From assembly GCF_936916975.1 (NCBI RefSeq), contig NZ_CAKZGO010000009.1, forward strand, positions 1 through 46,684: a stretch of DNA of 46,684 nt, read 5' to 3'. Both the position numbers and the translations under genes were made by a program. Of this stretch, positions 34,869-43,872 are shown piece by piece (the first letter of the stretch is position 1; each line of letters begins with the position of its first letter). The DNA comes from an uncultured Dongia sp. (GTDB lineage: Bacteria; Pseudomonadota; Alphaproteobacteria; Dongiales; Dongiaceae). The notes beneath the pieces were generated by a model, which ran no database searches, was not told the origin of the DNA, and saw only the letters and a list, made by a program, of their open reading frames with translations.

Positions 34869-35534
34869 TCAACGTGGAATTGCCAAGCGTCGTTCTGCGA
34901 CACGCAGACCTGCCGCGATCAGATAGCAGGTCGTCACATACATCAGGCTGCAGACCGACCAGGTCTCGATCACGCGGAACGTGTTCACATTGATCTGCCG
35001 GGCATAGAAGGTGAGGTCCGGCACGGCAATGGCCGCAGCCAAGGACGTGTCCTTAAAGAGCGAAATGAAATTATTGGCCAAAGCGGGCAGTGCATTGCGC
35101 AGCATCACCGGCAGGATGACCCATAGCCTTGTCTGCCATTCGGTAAGGCCAATGGACAACCCAGCTTCGCGCAGGCCGCGTGGCAGGGCCAGCAAGGCAC
35201 CCCGGAACACTTCGGTCAGATAGGCGCCGGCATAGATGGCGAGCGTTGCGACGAAGGCCTCGACCTTGCCGATGCGCACGCCCAACTGTTCCGGCACGAC
35301 GAAATAGGTGAAGATGATGAGGAAGAACAGCGGCATGTTCCGGATGATCGTCACATAGGTCGACGCCACCCGCCGCAGCACGGCATTCTTCGAGACCATG
35401 GCAAAGGCCGCTGCCAGGCCAATCAAACATCCGACCAGAATGGCGAACACGGCCATCGCCAGTCCGAGCCCAAGCCCGGACAGCAACAGGTCGAAATCTC
35501 GCCAAACCGGCGCGAAATTGAGTTGATAGCCCAT
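34869..35534 (-). CDS. Polar amino acid ABC permease (HisQ/GltJ type)
   Basis: 221 residues with about five spans. It has the PAAT core [40 protein letters not shown] and ILPVMLRNALPALANNFISL, followed by FKDTSLAAAIAVPDLTFYAR, a very typical segment. It starts 31 bases after the binding-protein gene and forms the membrane channel with the second permease. Confidence 0.92.
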   Translation of the reverse strand: MGYQLNFAPVWRDFDLLLSGLGLGLAMAVFAILVGCLIGLAAAFAMVSKNAVLRRVASTYVTIIRNMPLFFLIIFTYFVVPEQLGVRIGKVEAFVATLAIYAGAYLTEVFRGALLALPRGLREAGLSIGLTEWQTRLWVILPVMLRNALPALANNFISLFKDTSLAAAIAVPDLTFYARQINVNTFRVIETWSVCSLMYVTTCYLIAAGLRVAERRLAIPR

Positions 35535-35565
35535 GACAGCGGCCCCGCCGATCTTCTAGCAGAGC

Positions 35566-36420
35566 TTACTTGTACTCGACCGGAAAGCCAATCTGCGGCA
35601 CCGGCAGATCGACGCCGAACCACTTCTTGAACGACGCCGAATAGGTGCCGAACTCGACGCCGGTCATCGCTTCGTGGAACACCGTGTTCACGAAGTTCAG
35701 CCACTGCTGGTCACCCCGCTTGACCGCGCAGGAATAGCTCTGCGGGCTCCAACCATAGCCGGCATCGAGATACTTGCCGGGCTGCTGCACGATCAGCCAC
35801 TTCACCGAGGATTGGTCAGTGGCAGAGGCATCCGCCTGGCCGCTGTTGAGCGCCTGGTACATGAGATCGACGCTTTCATACTGGTCGACCTTGGCCTCGG
35901 GCAGGGCCGCGTGAACCATCTCTTCGGCATAGACGTTCTGAAGCACGGAGACCACGGCACTGCTGCCGGCGGCCTTCAACTCATCATAGGATTTGAACTT
36001 GCCGCCTTCCTTGAGCAACAGGCCGACGCCTTCGCGGTAATAGGGAATGGTGACGGCTACCTGCTGCGCGCGTTCGGCCGTCACGGTCATGAACTGACAG
36101 GTGATGTCGACCTTGTCCGTAGTGACGTTGGGAATGCGCGCATCCGAGGATTGCTCGACGAATTCGATCTTGTTGGGGTCGTTGAACAGGCCCTTGGCGA
36201 CGAGATGCGCCATATCAATGTCGAAGCCGACGAGGTTTCCGCTTTCGTCCTTGAAATGCCAGGGGGCGTTGGTGCTGCCCGTGCCGACGATGAGATGGCC
36301 GCGCGCCAGAATCTCGTCGAGCTTGCTCTTCTCCTGTGCGTTGGCCGACAGCGAACCGGTCGCCACGATCGCTGCAAACATCGTCAACCCAGCCAGCGTC
36401 TTGCGCAGTTTGTTGGTCAT
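35566..36420 (-). CDS. Amino acid ABC substrate-binding protein (family 3)
   Basis: 284 residues. Signal peptide with cleavage after ANA before QEKSKLDEIL. The mature domain shows GHLIVGTGSTNAPWHFKDES, VGFDIDMAHLVAKGLF, SSDARIPNVTTDKVDITCQF (the Arg expected to grip the alpha-carboxylate), TIPYYREGVGLLL and SGQADASATDQSS (Asp expected to hold the alpha-amino group). GGGAGGGG lies 4-8 bases before the ATG. It is the first gene of the minus-strand amino-acid operon. Given the deaminase at the operon end, a D-amino acid or a hydroxy amino acid is a reasonable ligand guess. Confidence 0.93.
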   Translation of the reverse strand: MTNKLRKTLAGLTMFAAIVATGSLSANAQEKSKLDEILARGHLIVGTGSTNAPWHFKDESGNLVGFDIDMAHLVAKGLFNDPNKIEFVEQSSDARIPNVTTDKVDITCQFMTVTAERAQQVAVTIPYYREGVGLLLKEGGKFKSYDELKAAGSSAVVSVLQNVYAEEMVHAALPEAKVDQYESVDLMYQALNSGQADASATDQSSVKWLIVQQPGKYLDAGYGWSPQSYSCAVKRGDQQWLNFVNTVFHEAMTGVEFGTYSASFKKWFGVDLPVPQIGFPVEYK

Positions 36421-36611
36421 AGATCCCCTCCCTCATGCGGTGAAACGGCAATCTACCGAATTCCAATATACTGGAACTGATTACACAGTGGTAGACAAGA
36501 GGGACTATCGGATGATAGTCGAAAGCGAGTCAAGGAGATCGTCGCGCGCCGATCCGGAATGGCCGGTGCATACGATGGCGGCATGAATTCAAGACGAGGG
36601 AATAGACAGTC
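36421..36611. promoter_or_regulatory. Divergent promoter region with TTCCA-N6-TGGAA dyad
   Basis: Spacer between the amino-acid operon (minus) and the RidA gene (plus). TTCCAATATACTGGAA at 36461-36476 is an inverted repeat with 5-base arms, in the AT-rich middle where a minus-strand promoter should lie. Its form suits an IclR-type dimer, and an IclR gene belongs to the operon. No other regulator is close. Binding is inferred. Confidence 0.4.
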
Positions 36612-37046
36612 ATGGTCACGAAACCCGCAGCGAATGCCAAAGCAAAACCCGTCGCCAAGGCGCGCAAGGTCGCGATTGGCGCACCGAAGGCAGGCGCGGG
36701 CGGGATGGCATTGCCTTTCAGCCCGGCGATACGCGCCGGTGATTTCGTCTATGTCTCAGGTCAGGTTGGCTTTGATGCGCAGAACGAAATTGTTGCTGGC
36801 GGCATCGTCGCTCAGGTGCGCCAAACCATCGAGAACATGCGCCGCATTCTGGAAGCTGCAGGCTGCTCGCTCGACGATGTCATCAAGGTGAATGTCTGGC
36901 TGGATGACGCGCGTGACTTCGCCAGCTTTAACCGGGTCTATGCCAGCTATTTCAAGGATGTCCCGCCGGCCCGCTCGACAGTGCAATCACCCTTGACGAT
37001 CGACGCCAAGATCGAGATGGATTGCATCGCCTACAAGCCCGTTTAA
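36612..37046 (+). CDS. RidA-family enamine/imine deaminase
   Basis: 144 residues; the RidA/YjgF core starts near residue 35 after an unusual Lys/Ala-rich extension (KPAANAKAKPVAKARK). Core motifs are GDFVYVSGQVGFD, VRQTIENMRRILEAAG, VWLDDARDF and PPARSTVQSPL, with the catalytic-type Arg121 and Glu135 in KIEMDCIAYKP, as in true RidA enzymes. RidA speeds hydrolysis of reactive 2-aminoacrylate and similar imines made by PLP enzymes. It is divergent from an operon ending in such an enzyme, which strongly suggests a joint task. A GAGGG sits about 11 bases before the ATG. Confidence 0.9.
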   Translation: MVTKPAANAKAKPVAKARKVAIGAPKAGAGGMALPFSPAIRAGDFVYVSGQVGFDAQNEIVAGGIVAQVRQTIENMRRILEAAGCSLDDVIKVNVWLDDARDFASFNRVYASYFKDVPPARSTVQSPLTIDAKIEMDCIAYKPV

Positions 37047-37049
37047 AGC

Positions 37050-37074
37050 GTCGTCAGGCGGCTTGCCCGACGAC
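37050..37074. terminator. Hairpin between convergent ridA-like and araC-like genes
   Basis: GTCGTC-a-GGC, loop GGCTT, GCC-c-GACGAC: a stem of nine pairs with one mismatch. It begins 4 bases after the RidA stop and overlaps the last codons of the convergent AraC gene, so it could end transcripts from both sides. No T-tract. Confidence 0.35.
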
Positions 37075-38004
37075 GACCGTGCTCTCGGCCGGCTTGAGAT
37101 CGCATTTATAAAGGTCAGTCGACTTCTGCATGTTCCGGCCGGCCTGCCGCCGATATTCCGACGGCGCCAGCCCGCACAGCTTGCGGAACTGGCGATTGAA
37201 ATTCGAGATGTTGTTGAAGCCGGTTTCAAAACAGATGCTGGTGATCGGCTTGTCGGTCTGCGCCAGAAGATCGCAGGCGAGATTGACCCGCATCCTGTTC
37301 AGGTAATGCACAAAGCCGTGTCCGGTGTTCCGCTTGAAAAAGCGGGAGAAGATCGATTCCGACATACCGAAATAGTTGGCAACATCCGACAGATGAATAT
37401 CCTCGGCTATGCTCGCCGTCAGGAAATCCAGAACCTTGTTGATGGTTTCCGATGTCCCCTGATCCAGGGTCGGACAATAATGCCGGCTTGAAAGGATTTT
37501 TCGTTCGGACGATCGGCTCAGTTCATAGAGTAGTTCGAACAGCAGCAGCACCCGCCGCATGGCGGTTGCCTTGCCGATTTCGCCAAGCAGCCCGGCGCCC
37601 AGCTTGGCAGCGGCGCCCGAAAATTCGATTCCAAACACAGCCTCGCTGAGCAGACCGTCGATCTCCTTGAACTCCGGCCACAGCCGCATCGCATCCTGCA
37701 TGAAGCTATCGCTGAACTGCACCAGCATGTCGCGATCCTGGATGCTCTCGCCAATCGCGATGTCGCTGACCCAATTGTGCGGCAGATTGGGACCGGTCAG
37801 CACCAGCGTACCGGGACAAAAGTCACCGACATAGTCGCCGATGAACATCTTGCCGGACGATTCCTGGATCAGGTGCAGTTCGTATTCCGGATGGTAATGC
37901 CATTTCGCGAGCTCATAAGGATAGCCATGGACGTTCCAACGAAATGACTCCCTCGGTCCCCCGACAATAAGCTCAAAATCCGGCGTGGACTTTCGCTTGG
38001 TCAT
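37054..38004 (-). CDS. AraC-family transcriptional regulator (cupin + HTH)
   Basis: 316 residues. The N-terminal half is a cupin-like sensor (WHYHPEYELHLIQESSG, GDFCPGTLVLTGPNLPHNWV), which binds an effector, often a sugar. The C-terminal ~100 residues hold the double helix-turn-helix (IHLSDVANYFGMSESIFSRF, then ITSICFETGFNNISNFNRQF and APSEYRRQ). It lies divergent from the polyol-type ABC/dehydrogenase operon and is its likely activator. GGTGAAG precedes the ATG. The gene converges on the RidA gene with only 7 bases between stops. Confidence 0.92.
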   Translation of the reverse strand: MTKRKSTPDFELIVGGPRESFRWNVHGYPYELAKWHYHPEYELHLIQESSGKMFIGDYVGDFCPGTLVLTGPNLPHNWVSDIAIGESIQDRDMLVQFSDSFMQDAMRLWPEFKEIDGLLSEAVFGIEFSGAAAKLGAGLLGEIGKATAMRRVLLLFELLYELSRSSERKILSSRHYCPTLDQGTSETINKVLDFLTASIAEDIHLSDVANYFGMSESIFSRFFKRNTGHGFVHYLNRMRVNLACDLLAQTDKPITSICFETGFNNISNFNRQFRKLCGLAPSEYRRQAGRNMQKSTDLYKCDLKPAESTVVVGQAA

Positions 38005-38513
38005 GCTTCACCCGCCTGCTCATTCGCCGGCCATCGCGAACCGCGCGGCCTCTGCTCGACATCATTTGCGGCTATGGGAAGGCCGGTCCTGCCCATCTGT
38101 TTTTCTCGACTTCTATCTCCGGCCCTCGATCACACGTGCAATGGTTAAGTCATCAGCGGCTCATGTCAATAAACTTGGTCAACGAACTCGGGTGCCGCCG
38201 TTCATGCTGCAACGCGAAACCGAGCGATGAGACATTTTGCGCAATGCGGGGATCAGGTGATGAAGTCGGCCGTCGGTGAGAGTCTGCGCGAAAGCGATTA
38301 CCCGACAATGACCAGAACGCCGCGTTTGAAATTGGTTTGCTGACAAAAAATGCGAACTCGCCCGCCAAAAAGCGTGTAGCACACACCACCCACGCGCAGA
38401 TAATGCCGCAACAAGAAGCAACTCGCTCCGGTCCATAAGAACTTGTCAGGGCGGATCCGGGCGTGAGCGCTGCGGCCAATCAGAAACCTTAACCACTTAC
38501 GGGGGGAAGATAG
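38005..38513. promoter_or_regulatory. Divergent control region of araC-like gene and polyol operon
   Basis: About 509 bases with no convincing gene. Two similar blocks, ACAAAAAATGCG (38343-38354) and GCCAAAAAGCG (38364-38374), repeat in the same direction with 22 bases between matching positions, two helical turns, as AraC-type half-sites do. GGGGGGA lies about 6 bases before the binding-protein ATG at 38514. A -10/-35 pair is not obvious, consistent with an activator-dependent promoter. Confidence 0.4.
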
Positions 38514-39944
38514 ATGCACGCCAGACTTCCACTAAGAGCCATCCTCGCCACAGCATCCATGCTGGTGGCAGTATCGGGCGCCAGAGCCGATTTCTGGGCC
38601 GACGCCGGCGCGCCCTATAAGGGTGTCACCATTCACGGCGTCTCCGAAAGCACGCCGCCGTCCAATTATGTCAAGGACGTCCTTGCACCCGCCTTCACCA
38701 AGGCGACGGGTATCAATGTCGAATTCGAGGCGACCTCCTGGGACCAGATGTACGACAAGGCGATCAAGGACATGGAGGCCAAGACCGGCATCTATGACTT
38801 CGTCTATATCGAGCAGGACATCATCTACAGCTATCTGTCGCGCGACTTCCTGGTGGATCTCACCAAGGAACTGAAAGCCGATCCCAAACTGGCCTCGCCG
38901 GATTTCAAGGTCGACAATTTCACGACCTTTATCAATTACTTCAAGGATTCCAGCGGCGACGTTTATGGCGTGCCAATGGAAGCCTTCCTGAAGGTCTATC
39001 TCTATCGCAAGGATCTGTTCGACGACGCCAAGAACAAGGAAGCTTTCAAGGCCAAGTACGGCTATGACCTGGCGCCGGCCACGACCCATGCGCAGTACCG
39101 CGACATCGCCGAGTTCTTTGCACAAGTCGGCAAGGACACCGACCAGGAACTCTGGGGCACGACCGTCCAGGCCCATACCGGCCATCCGTCGTCCTGGTAC
39201 GAGTTCTTTGAAAGTGTGGCGCCCACCTTCGGCGTCTACAACTGGGGCATCAACCAGGATGGTTGGAGTGCCAGTGTGGATCATGGCGGCACCATGAACA
39301 GCCCGAAGGCCAAGGCAGCGCTTGAATATTGGCTTGGCCTGCTGAAGTTTGCGCCGCCGGAATCGACCACCAGCACATGGGACGAGGTCGCTGCCACCTT
39401 CGCCGCGGGCCGCGCTGCTCAAGGCCTGGTCTACGGCGAAAACGCCGCCTGGATCGCAACCAACGCCGACAAGTCCAACGTCGTCGGCAAGGTCGGTGTC
39501 GCTTTGCCGCCGCTTGAAGACGGTGTGCTGGCCGATGCCGAAGCCGGCAAAGGCTATATCGGCTATTACGATGGCGGTGCCTTCGGCATTCCTTACTCGT
39601 CGAAGAACCAGAAGGCCGCGCTGCTGTTCCTTGAGTATATCGGCCAGGCGTCGGTGCAGGCGGATTGGGCGGTGGCAGGTTCGCGCATCACCCACACCGC
39701 GACCTATGACGACCCGAAGGTCCAGGAGATGGATGCGAAGGTCGACCACTATTATACGCTCATGAAAGACCAAGGTAAGCTGTTCGCCGGTGCTCCTCCC
39801 TACCCGTTCCATGCGCAGGTTCGGGAAGCGACGGCACCCTTCTTCTATCAGGCGATTACCGGCGAGTTGACGGCCTCCGACGCCCTCGACAAGATGGCGG
39901 CAGCGGCAGAAGCCGAACTGACCAAGCTCGGCTATCGCAAGTGA
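38514..39944 (+). CDS. Extracellular solute-binding protein of polyol/sugar ABC transporter
   Basis: 476 residues, at the long end for family-1 binding proteins. Signal peptide [20 protein letters not shown], cleavage after ARA before DFWADAG. Mature motifs: [40 protein letters not shown] (the conserved opening block), [15 protein letters not shown], and [18 protein letters not shown]. Trp and Tyr are abundant, as expected for stacking on sugars or polyols. It heads the plus-strand operon behind GGGGGGA. The downstream xylitol-type dehydrogenase and SDR suggest a polyol ligand; this is inference. Confidence 0.9.
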   Translation: MHARLPLRAILATASMLVAVSGARADFWADAGAPYKGVTIHGVSESTPPSNYVKDVLAPAFTKATGINVEFEATSWDQMYDKAIKDMEAKTGIYDFVYIEQDIIYSYLSRDFLVDLTKELKADPKLASPDFKVDNFTTFINYFKDSSGDVYGVPMEAFLKVYLYRKDLFDDAKNKEAFKAKYGYDLAPATTHAQYRDIAEFFAQVGKDTDQELWGTTVQAHTGHPSSWYEFFESVAPTFGVYNWGINQDGWSASVDHGGTMNSPKAKAALEYWLGLLKFAPPESTTSTWDEVAATFAAGRAAQGLVYGENAAWIATNADKSNVVGKVGVALPPLEDGVLADAEAGKGYIGYYDGGAFGIPYSSKNQKAALLFLEYIGQASVQADWAVAGSRITHTATYDDPKVQEMDAKVDHYYTLMKDQGKLFAGAPPYPFHAQVREATAPFFYQAITGELTASDALDKMAAAAEAELTKLGYRK

Positions 39945-39951
39945 TCCGGTC

Positions 39952-39983
39952 TCGGCCGGGACGGTGAGTGTCGTCCCGGCCGA
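39952..39983 (+). terminator. Hairpin with T-tract after the binding-protein gene
   Basis: TCGGCCGGGAC, a 10-base loop, GTCCCGGCCGA: a perfect 11-base stem, followed by TATTTTTTAC. It begins 7 bases after the stop. This looks like a real intrinsic terminator, so the permease genes would be reached by partial read-through, or have their own promoter in the short gap to 40061. Confidence 0.75.
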
Positions 39984-40060
39984 TATTTTTTACGGCTTTC
40001 ACTGAATGCTTTTCCTGGACCAGATGTCCGTCCGGAAGCCCAACTCTTGACGGTGAATTG

Positions 40061-40942
40061 ATGCGGTCACAAAGCATCGGCTGGTTGCTGCTGGCACCGA
40101 CACTGATCATCCTGGTGATCTTCGGGCTCGTGCCGTTCTTTTACGTGCTGGTGGTCGGCTTTACCGAATGGAACGCCTTTGCGGCCAATCCCGGCGCGCA
40201 TTTCTATGGCGTGGAGAACTATCGTCACCTCGTCTTCGACGAACAACTGCTCTATTCCCTCTGGATCACCCTGCGGTTCGCTTTCTTCGCGGTGCTGAGC
40301 GAAATCATCCTGGGCTACTTCCTGGCCCAGTTGATGATGAAGGATTTTCCGCTGAAAGGGTTTTTCCGGACGATCCACACCCTTCCCCTGATGGTGGCGC
40401 CCATTGCCGTGGGGGCGACATGGCGCCTCCTCACGGTGCCTGGCCTCGGCCCCGTCCCCTATTATCTCGATCGCTGGTTCGGAATCGACTACCGGCTCGG
40501 CAGTTTTGCCGACCAGGCCTTCTGGACAACGGTGCTGATGGATGTCTGGCATTGGACGCCACTGGTGACCCTGACGCTGCTGGCGGCGCTTTCCTCGCTC
40601 CCCAAGGAGCCGTTCGAGCAGGCGCAGATAGATGGCGCCAACAGGTTCCAGATCTTCCGCCATGTGACGCTGCCGATGCTGAAGCCCGCGATCCTGGCCA
40701 CCGTCTTCATTCGCATGATGGATGCGCTGCGCACGGTCGACGAGGTCTGGATGCTGACCGGTGGCGGCCCTGCCGCGGCCACGCGCTATATCGGCCTCTA
40801 CATCTGGCGGGTCGTGTTCCCGAAGACCGATTACGGCTATGGGTCCGCCATGTCCCTCCTCGCCCTCTACCTCACGATCGTCATGTGCTGGCTGCTCTAT
40901 GTGGCGCTGGTCGCACGTCGCGACCTGCCGAAAGGTGATTGA
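40061..40942 (+). CDS. Sugar/polyol ABC permease (MalF/UgpA-like)
   Basis: 293 residues, six spans. It opens with [27 protein letters not shown], typical of the UgpA/MalF branch. The EAA loop is [20 protein letters not shown] followed by [12 protein letters not shown] at 40061 has GGTGA about 6 bases upstream and matches family length; the frame is open to 39968 without a likely start. The TGA overlaps the next ATG (TGATG), coupling the two permeases. Confidence 0.9.
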   Translation: MRSQSIGWLLLAPTLIILVIFGLVPFFYVLVVGFTEWNAFAANPGAHFYGVENYRHLVFDEQLLYSLWITLRFAFFAVLSEIILGYFLAQLMMKDFPLKGFFRTIHTLPLMVAPIAVGATWRLLTVPGLGPVPYYLDRWFGIDYRLGSFADQAFWTTVLMDVWHWTPLVTLTLLAALSSLPKEPFEQAQIDGANRFQIFRHVTLPMLKPAILATVFIRMMDALRTVDEVWMLTGGGPAAATRYIGLYIWRVVFPKTDYGYGSAMSLLALYLTIVMCWLLYVALVARRDLPKGD

Positions 40943-41778
40943 TGCACAAGCAAAGCCGCTGGAGATCGTTCTTCTTCTGGATTGCCGCCAGCTTCATCAC
41001 GCTGTTCCCGATCTATTGGATGTTCCTGATCTCGGCAAAAAGCCGCGTCGAGATGTATGGGAAGCCGACTTTCCTCATCCGTAGTTTCTTTTCCGAAAAC
41101 TATATCAAGACGCTGACAGATCCGTCGTTCCAGCAATACATGCTCAACTCGATCATCGTCTCCACGGCCAATGCTTTGCTGGTGACCACCTTGGCATTGT
41201 GCGCCACCTATGCGCTGTCACGCTTCAAGCTGGTCGGCAAGGAGAACATCTTCTTCTGGACGATCACGAACCGCATGGCGCCGCCAGCCGTCTTCCTGTT
41301 GCCACTGTTCCTGCTGTTCACGCAGGCCTTCACGATCGGCGAATGGAAGCTTTACGACACACGCATCGGCCTCATCCTGCTCTATTGCGTGTTCAATCTT
41401 CCCTTTGCCATCTGGACCCTGCGCAGCGTGATCGACGGCATCCCCAAGGAGCTCGACGAGGCCGCGATGATCGACGGCGCCAACACCTGGCAGGTGATGA
41501 CGCGTGTCATCATCCCCTTGGCGCGACCCGGCCTTGCCGTCACCGCGATCCTGACCTGGGTCTTTGCCTGGAACGAATATCTGTTCGCGGCGACCCTCAC
41601 CAGCGTCAAGGCACGGACGATCACCACGGGATTGGCCGAATTCGTGACGGTGACCGGAACCAATTGGGGCCAGATGGCAGCCACAGCAACACTGACCCTG
41701 CTGCCAGCGTTACTTTTCCTCGGCCTGGTGCAACGCCATATCGTCGCCGGCCTCACCTTCGGCGCCGTGAAGGAGTAA
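40942..41778 (+). CDS. Sugar/polyol ABC permease (MalG-like)
   Basis: 278 residues, six spans. N-terminal span [20 protein letters not shown] and the EAA loop [20 protein letters not shown] followed by [10 protein letters not shown] are of the MalG branch. The ATG shares bases with the preceding stop, so translation is coupled. It forms the membrane channel with the MalF-like partner; the ATPase is encoded at the end of the operon. Confidence 0.92.
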   Translation: MHKQSRWRSFFFWIAASFITLFPIYWMFLISAKSRVEMYGKPTFLIRSFFSENYIKTLTDPSFQQYMLNSIIVSTANALLVTTLALCATYALSRFKLVGKENIFFWTITNRMAPPAVFLLPLFLLFTQAFTIGEWKLYDTRIGLILLYCVFNLPFAIWTLRSVIDGIPKELDEAAMIDGANTWQVMTRVIIPLARPGLAVTAILTWVFAWNEYLFAATLTSVKARTITTGLAEFVTVTGTNWGQMAATATLTLLPALLFLGLVQRHIVAGLTFGAVKE

Positions 41779-41782
41779 CGCC

Positions 41783-41989
41783 ATGGCCGAGCAACCCAAA
41801 CAGAGTGGTGTGAAAAAGACTGGCTTCCTGCCCATTCACACCAACGCCTTCGATCGCGTTTTCATCGGCACGATCGTCTTTGTTGCCGTGCATCTTTTCT
41901 GGATGCGTTTTTTGGAGGTTCACCTCCCCCTCTTTCTGGCGACGATCCTCTCCGTGGTCATCGGCTGGATCATTGTCGCGCGCGGTTAA
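41783..41989 (+). CDS. 68-residue two-span membrane protein in ABC operon
   Basis: 68 residues: a polar N-terminus with several Lys ([20 protein letters not shown]), a first span ([19 protein letters not shown]), a short loop EVH, and a second span ([19 protein letters not shown]) ending in RG. The ATG follows the MalG-like stop by 4 bases and GAAGGAG lies just upstream; the next gene starts 11 bases after its stop. Tight packing and a good start support a real gene. It looks like the small membrane proteins found with some alphaproteobacterial sugar/glycerol-type ABC operons (DUF2160-like impression, not tested). It may be an extra subunit of the transporter. Function unknown. Confidence 0.75.
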   Translation: MAEQPKQSGVKKTGFLPIHTNAFDRVFIGTIVFVAVHLFWMRFLEVHLPLFLATILSVVIGWIIVARG

Positions 41990-42000
41990 GGAGTGCAGAA

Positions 42001-43041
42001 ATGGTACAAGCACTGGTTCTCGAAGAAAAAGACAGATTGTCGCTGCGGGACATCCGGGTCGACGAGACGCTGGGCCGTCGCGATGTACGCATTGCATTGC
42101 GGCGCGTCGGCATCTGCGGCAGTGACGTCCACTATTATACCCATGGCGGTATAGACCCATTCATCGTGCGGGCGCCCATGATCCTGGGTCATGAGGCCTC
42201 CGGCGTCGTCGTCGAAATCGGCGCGGATGTCACCGAACTCAAGGAAGGCGACCGGGTCTGCATGGAGCCGGGAATTCCCGATCCCGCCAGCCGCGCCTCG
42301 CGCCTCGGCAAATACAACCTCGATCCGGCCGTCCGCTTCTGGGCGACACCGCCGGTGCATGGCGTCCTGCGCCCGACGGTCGTGCATCCGGCCGACTTCA
42401 CCTTCAAGCTGCCGGACAATGTCTCGCTTGAACAGGCCGCCATGGTGGAACCCTTGGCAACCGGGGTGCATGGCGCCACCAAGGCACAGGTCCAGCCCGG
42501 TGATATCGCCGTGGTCACCGGTGCCGGCACGATCGGTCTGGTAACGACACTGGCGGCACTGGCCGCCGGCTGCGCCCGCGTCATCGTGAGCGACGTCGAT
42601 GACAGCAAGCTGGCTCTTGCCGCGACCCTCGGGGCCGTGACGACGGTGAATGCAAAATCCCAAAAGCTCGTCGACGTGGTTAAGCGCGAGACCGATGGCT
42701 GGGGCGTCGAGATCGTCTTCGAATGCTCGGGTAATCACCGCGTGGCGCCCGATGTCTTCGACATGCTGTGCCCCGGCGGTCGCGCTGTCTTCATCGGCAT
42801 GCCGGGAGAGCCGATCTCCTATCACGTCACACGGGCGGCCATCAAAGAGGCGCGGGTCGAGCATATCTTCCGCTACGCCCATGTCTTTCCACGCTGTGTC
42901 GCCATGCTTTCCTCCGGCGCCATCGATCTGAAGCCGTTGATCACGCGCACTTTCGGATTTGAAGACAGCATCCGGGCCTTCGAATTTGCCAAGCACCCGC
43001 CGCAGGGCTCCGTGAAAATCCAGATTGAAATGCCGAACTGA
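42001..43041 (+). CDS. NAD(P)-dependent polyol dehydrogenase (xylitol/sorbitol dehydrogenase type, zinc MDR)
   Basis: 346 residues, medium-chain dehydrogenase. Catalytic zinc ligands fit Cys39 ([13 protein letters not shown]), His64/Glu65 ([12 protein letters not shown]) and Glu150 ([10 protein letters not shown]); the Rossmann loop is [17 protein letters not shown], followed by Asp in VSDVDD, favouring NAD. The structural-zinc loop is present but its four usual Cys positions are Asp94, Ser97, Ser100 and Asp108, within [20 protein letters not shown], a form I associate with acetic-acid-bacterial xylitol dehydrogenases. It should oxidise a polyol such as xylitol or sorbitol to the ketose in the cytoplasm. 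A Shine-Dalgarno AAGGAG precedes the ATG. Confidence 0.9.
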   Translation: MVQALVLEEKDRLSLRDIRVDETLGRRDVRIALRRVGICGSDVHYYTHGGIDPFIVRAPMILGHEASGVVVEIGADVTELKEGDRVCMEPGIPDPASRASRLGKYNLDPAVRFWATPPVHGVLRPTVVHPADFTFKLPDNVSLEQAAMVEPLATGVHGATKAQVQPGDIAVVTGAGTIGLVTTLAALAAGCARVIVSDVDDSKLALAATLGAVTTVNAKSQKLVDVVKRETDGWGVEIVFECSGNHRVAPDVFDMLCPGGRAVFIGMPGEPISYHVTRAAIKEARVEHIFRYAHVFPRCVAMLSSGAIDLKPLITRTFGFEDSIRAFEFAKHPPQGSVKIQIEMPN

Positions 43042-43067
43042 GCCAATCGGAAGAGGATCGATTTTCC

Positions 43068-43841
43068 ATGTATCTCGAAAAGCTGAAACTTGATGGCCGC
43101 GTCGCGGTTGTAACCGGCGGCGGCAGAGCGATTGGGCTCGCTTGCGTCACGGCTCTCGCCGAAGCGGGCGCCAAGGTGGTGATCGCCGAAATCGATCCCA
43201 AGGTCGCAGCGAGCGGCCGCGCGACCCTGCAGAAGAGCGGGCTCGATGCCGAGATCGTGCAGCTCGACGTGACCAATTCGACGGAGGTCACCAAGGTGGC
43301 CGACACTTTGGCAGCCAGGCACGGCCGTATCGACATTCTCGTCAACAATGCCGGCATCGCCCGCAGCGGGATCGCGGCCGAAGACCTCTCCGACGAGCAT
43401 TGGCACAATGTCAACGACGTCAATTATAATGGTCTGTTTTGGTGCTGCCGCGATTTCGGCCGGCACATGCTGGCGGCCGGCCGGGGCTCCATCGTCAATA
43501 TCGGCTCGATGTCCGGCTACATCGTCAACCGGCCACAGAAACAGGCCTATTACAACGCGTCGAAGGCCGCTGTCCATCACCTGACGCGCTCGCTGGGTGC
43601 CGAATGGGCTGATCGCGGTGTCCGCGTCAATGCGGTGGCGCCCACCTATATCGACACGCCGATGGTTCACGAAGTGCCGGGCGTCGACGCCATGATGAAG
43701 GACTGGCTGCGCGACACACCCATGGGACGCCTCGGCAAGCCTGACGAAATCGCCTCAGTCGTTCATTTCCTGGCCAGTGACGCCGCAAGCCTGCTGACCG
43801 GCTCCATTGTGCTGGCCGATGGCGGCTTCACGTGCTGGTAA
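43068..43841 (+). CDS. Short-chain dehydrogenase/reductase (SDR), polyol-type
   Basis: 257 residues, classical SDR. Cofactor loop TGGGRAIG (16-23), acidic residue after strand 2 (VVIAEID) favouring NAD, NNAG at 93-96, catalytic Ser149, Tyr162 and Lys166 (AYYNASKAAV), and the closing SLLTGSIVLADGGFTCW. Such enzymes in polyol operons oxidise sugar alcohols or reduce ketoses. GAAGAGGA lies upstream of the ATG. It follows the polyol dehydrogenase by 26 bases and precedes the GMC gene, so the three enzymes probably act on the same imported compound or its products. Confidence 0.92.
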   Translation: MYLEKLKLDGRVAVVTGGGRAIGLACVTALAEAGAKVVIAEIDPKVAASGRATLQKSGLDAEIVQLDVTNSTEVTKVADTLAARHGRIDILVNNAGIARSGIAAEDLSDEHWHNVNDVNYNGLFWCCRDFGRHMLAAGRGSIVNIGSMSGYIVNRPQKQAYYNASKAAVHHLTRSLGAEWADRGVRVNAVAPTYIDTPMVHEVPGVDAMMKDWLRDTPMGRLGKPDEIASVVHFLASDAASLLTGSIVLADGGFTCW

Positions 43842-43872
43842 AGACCCCGACGGCAAGGCCGGCAATTCGGCG

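Noticed and set aside
38153-38479. Minus-strand frame of ~108 codons in the AraC/polyol spacer
   Set aside because: Low-complexity, no ribosome site, no known motif, and it covers the probable regulatory sites.
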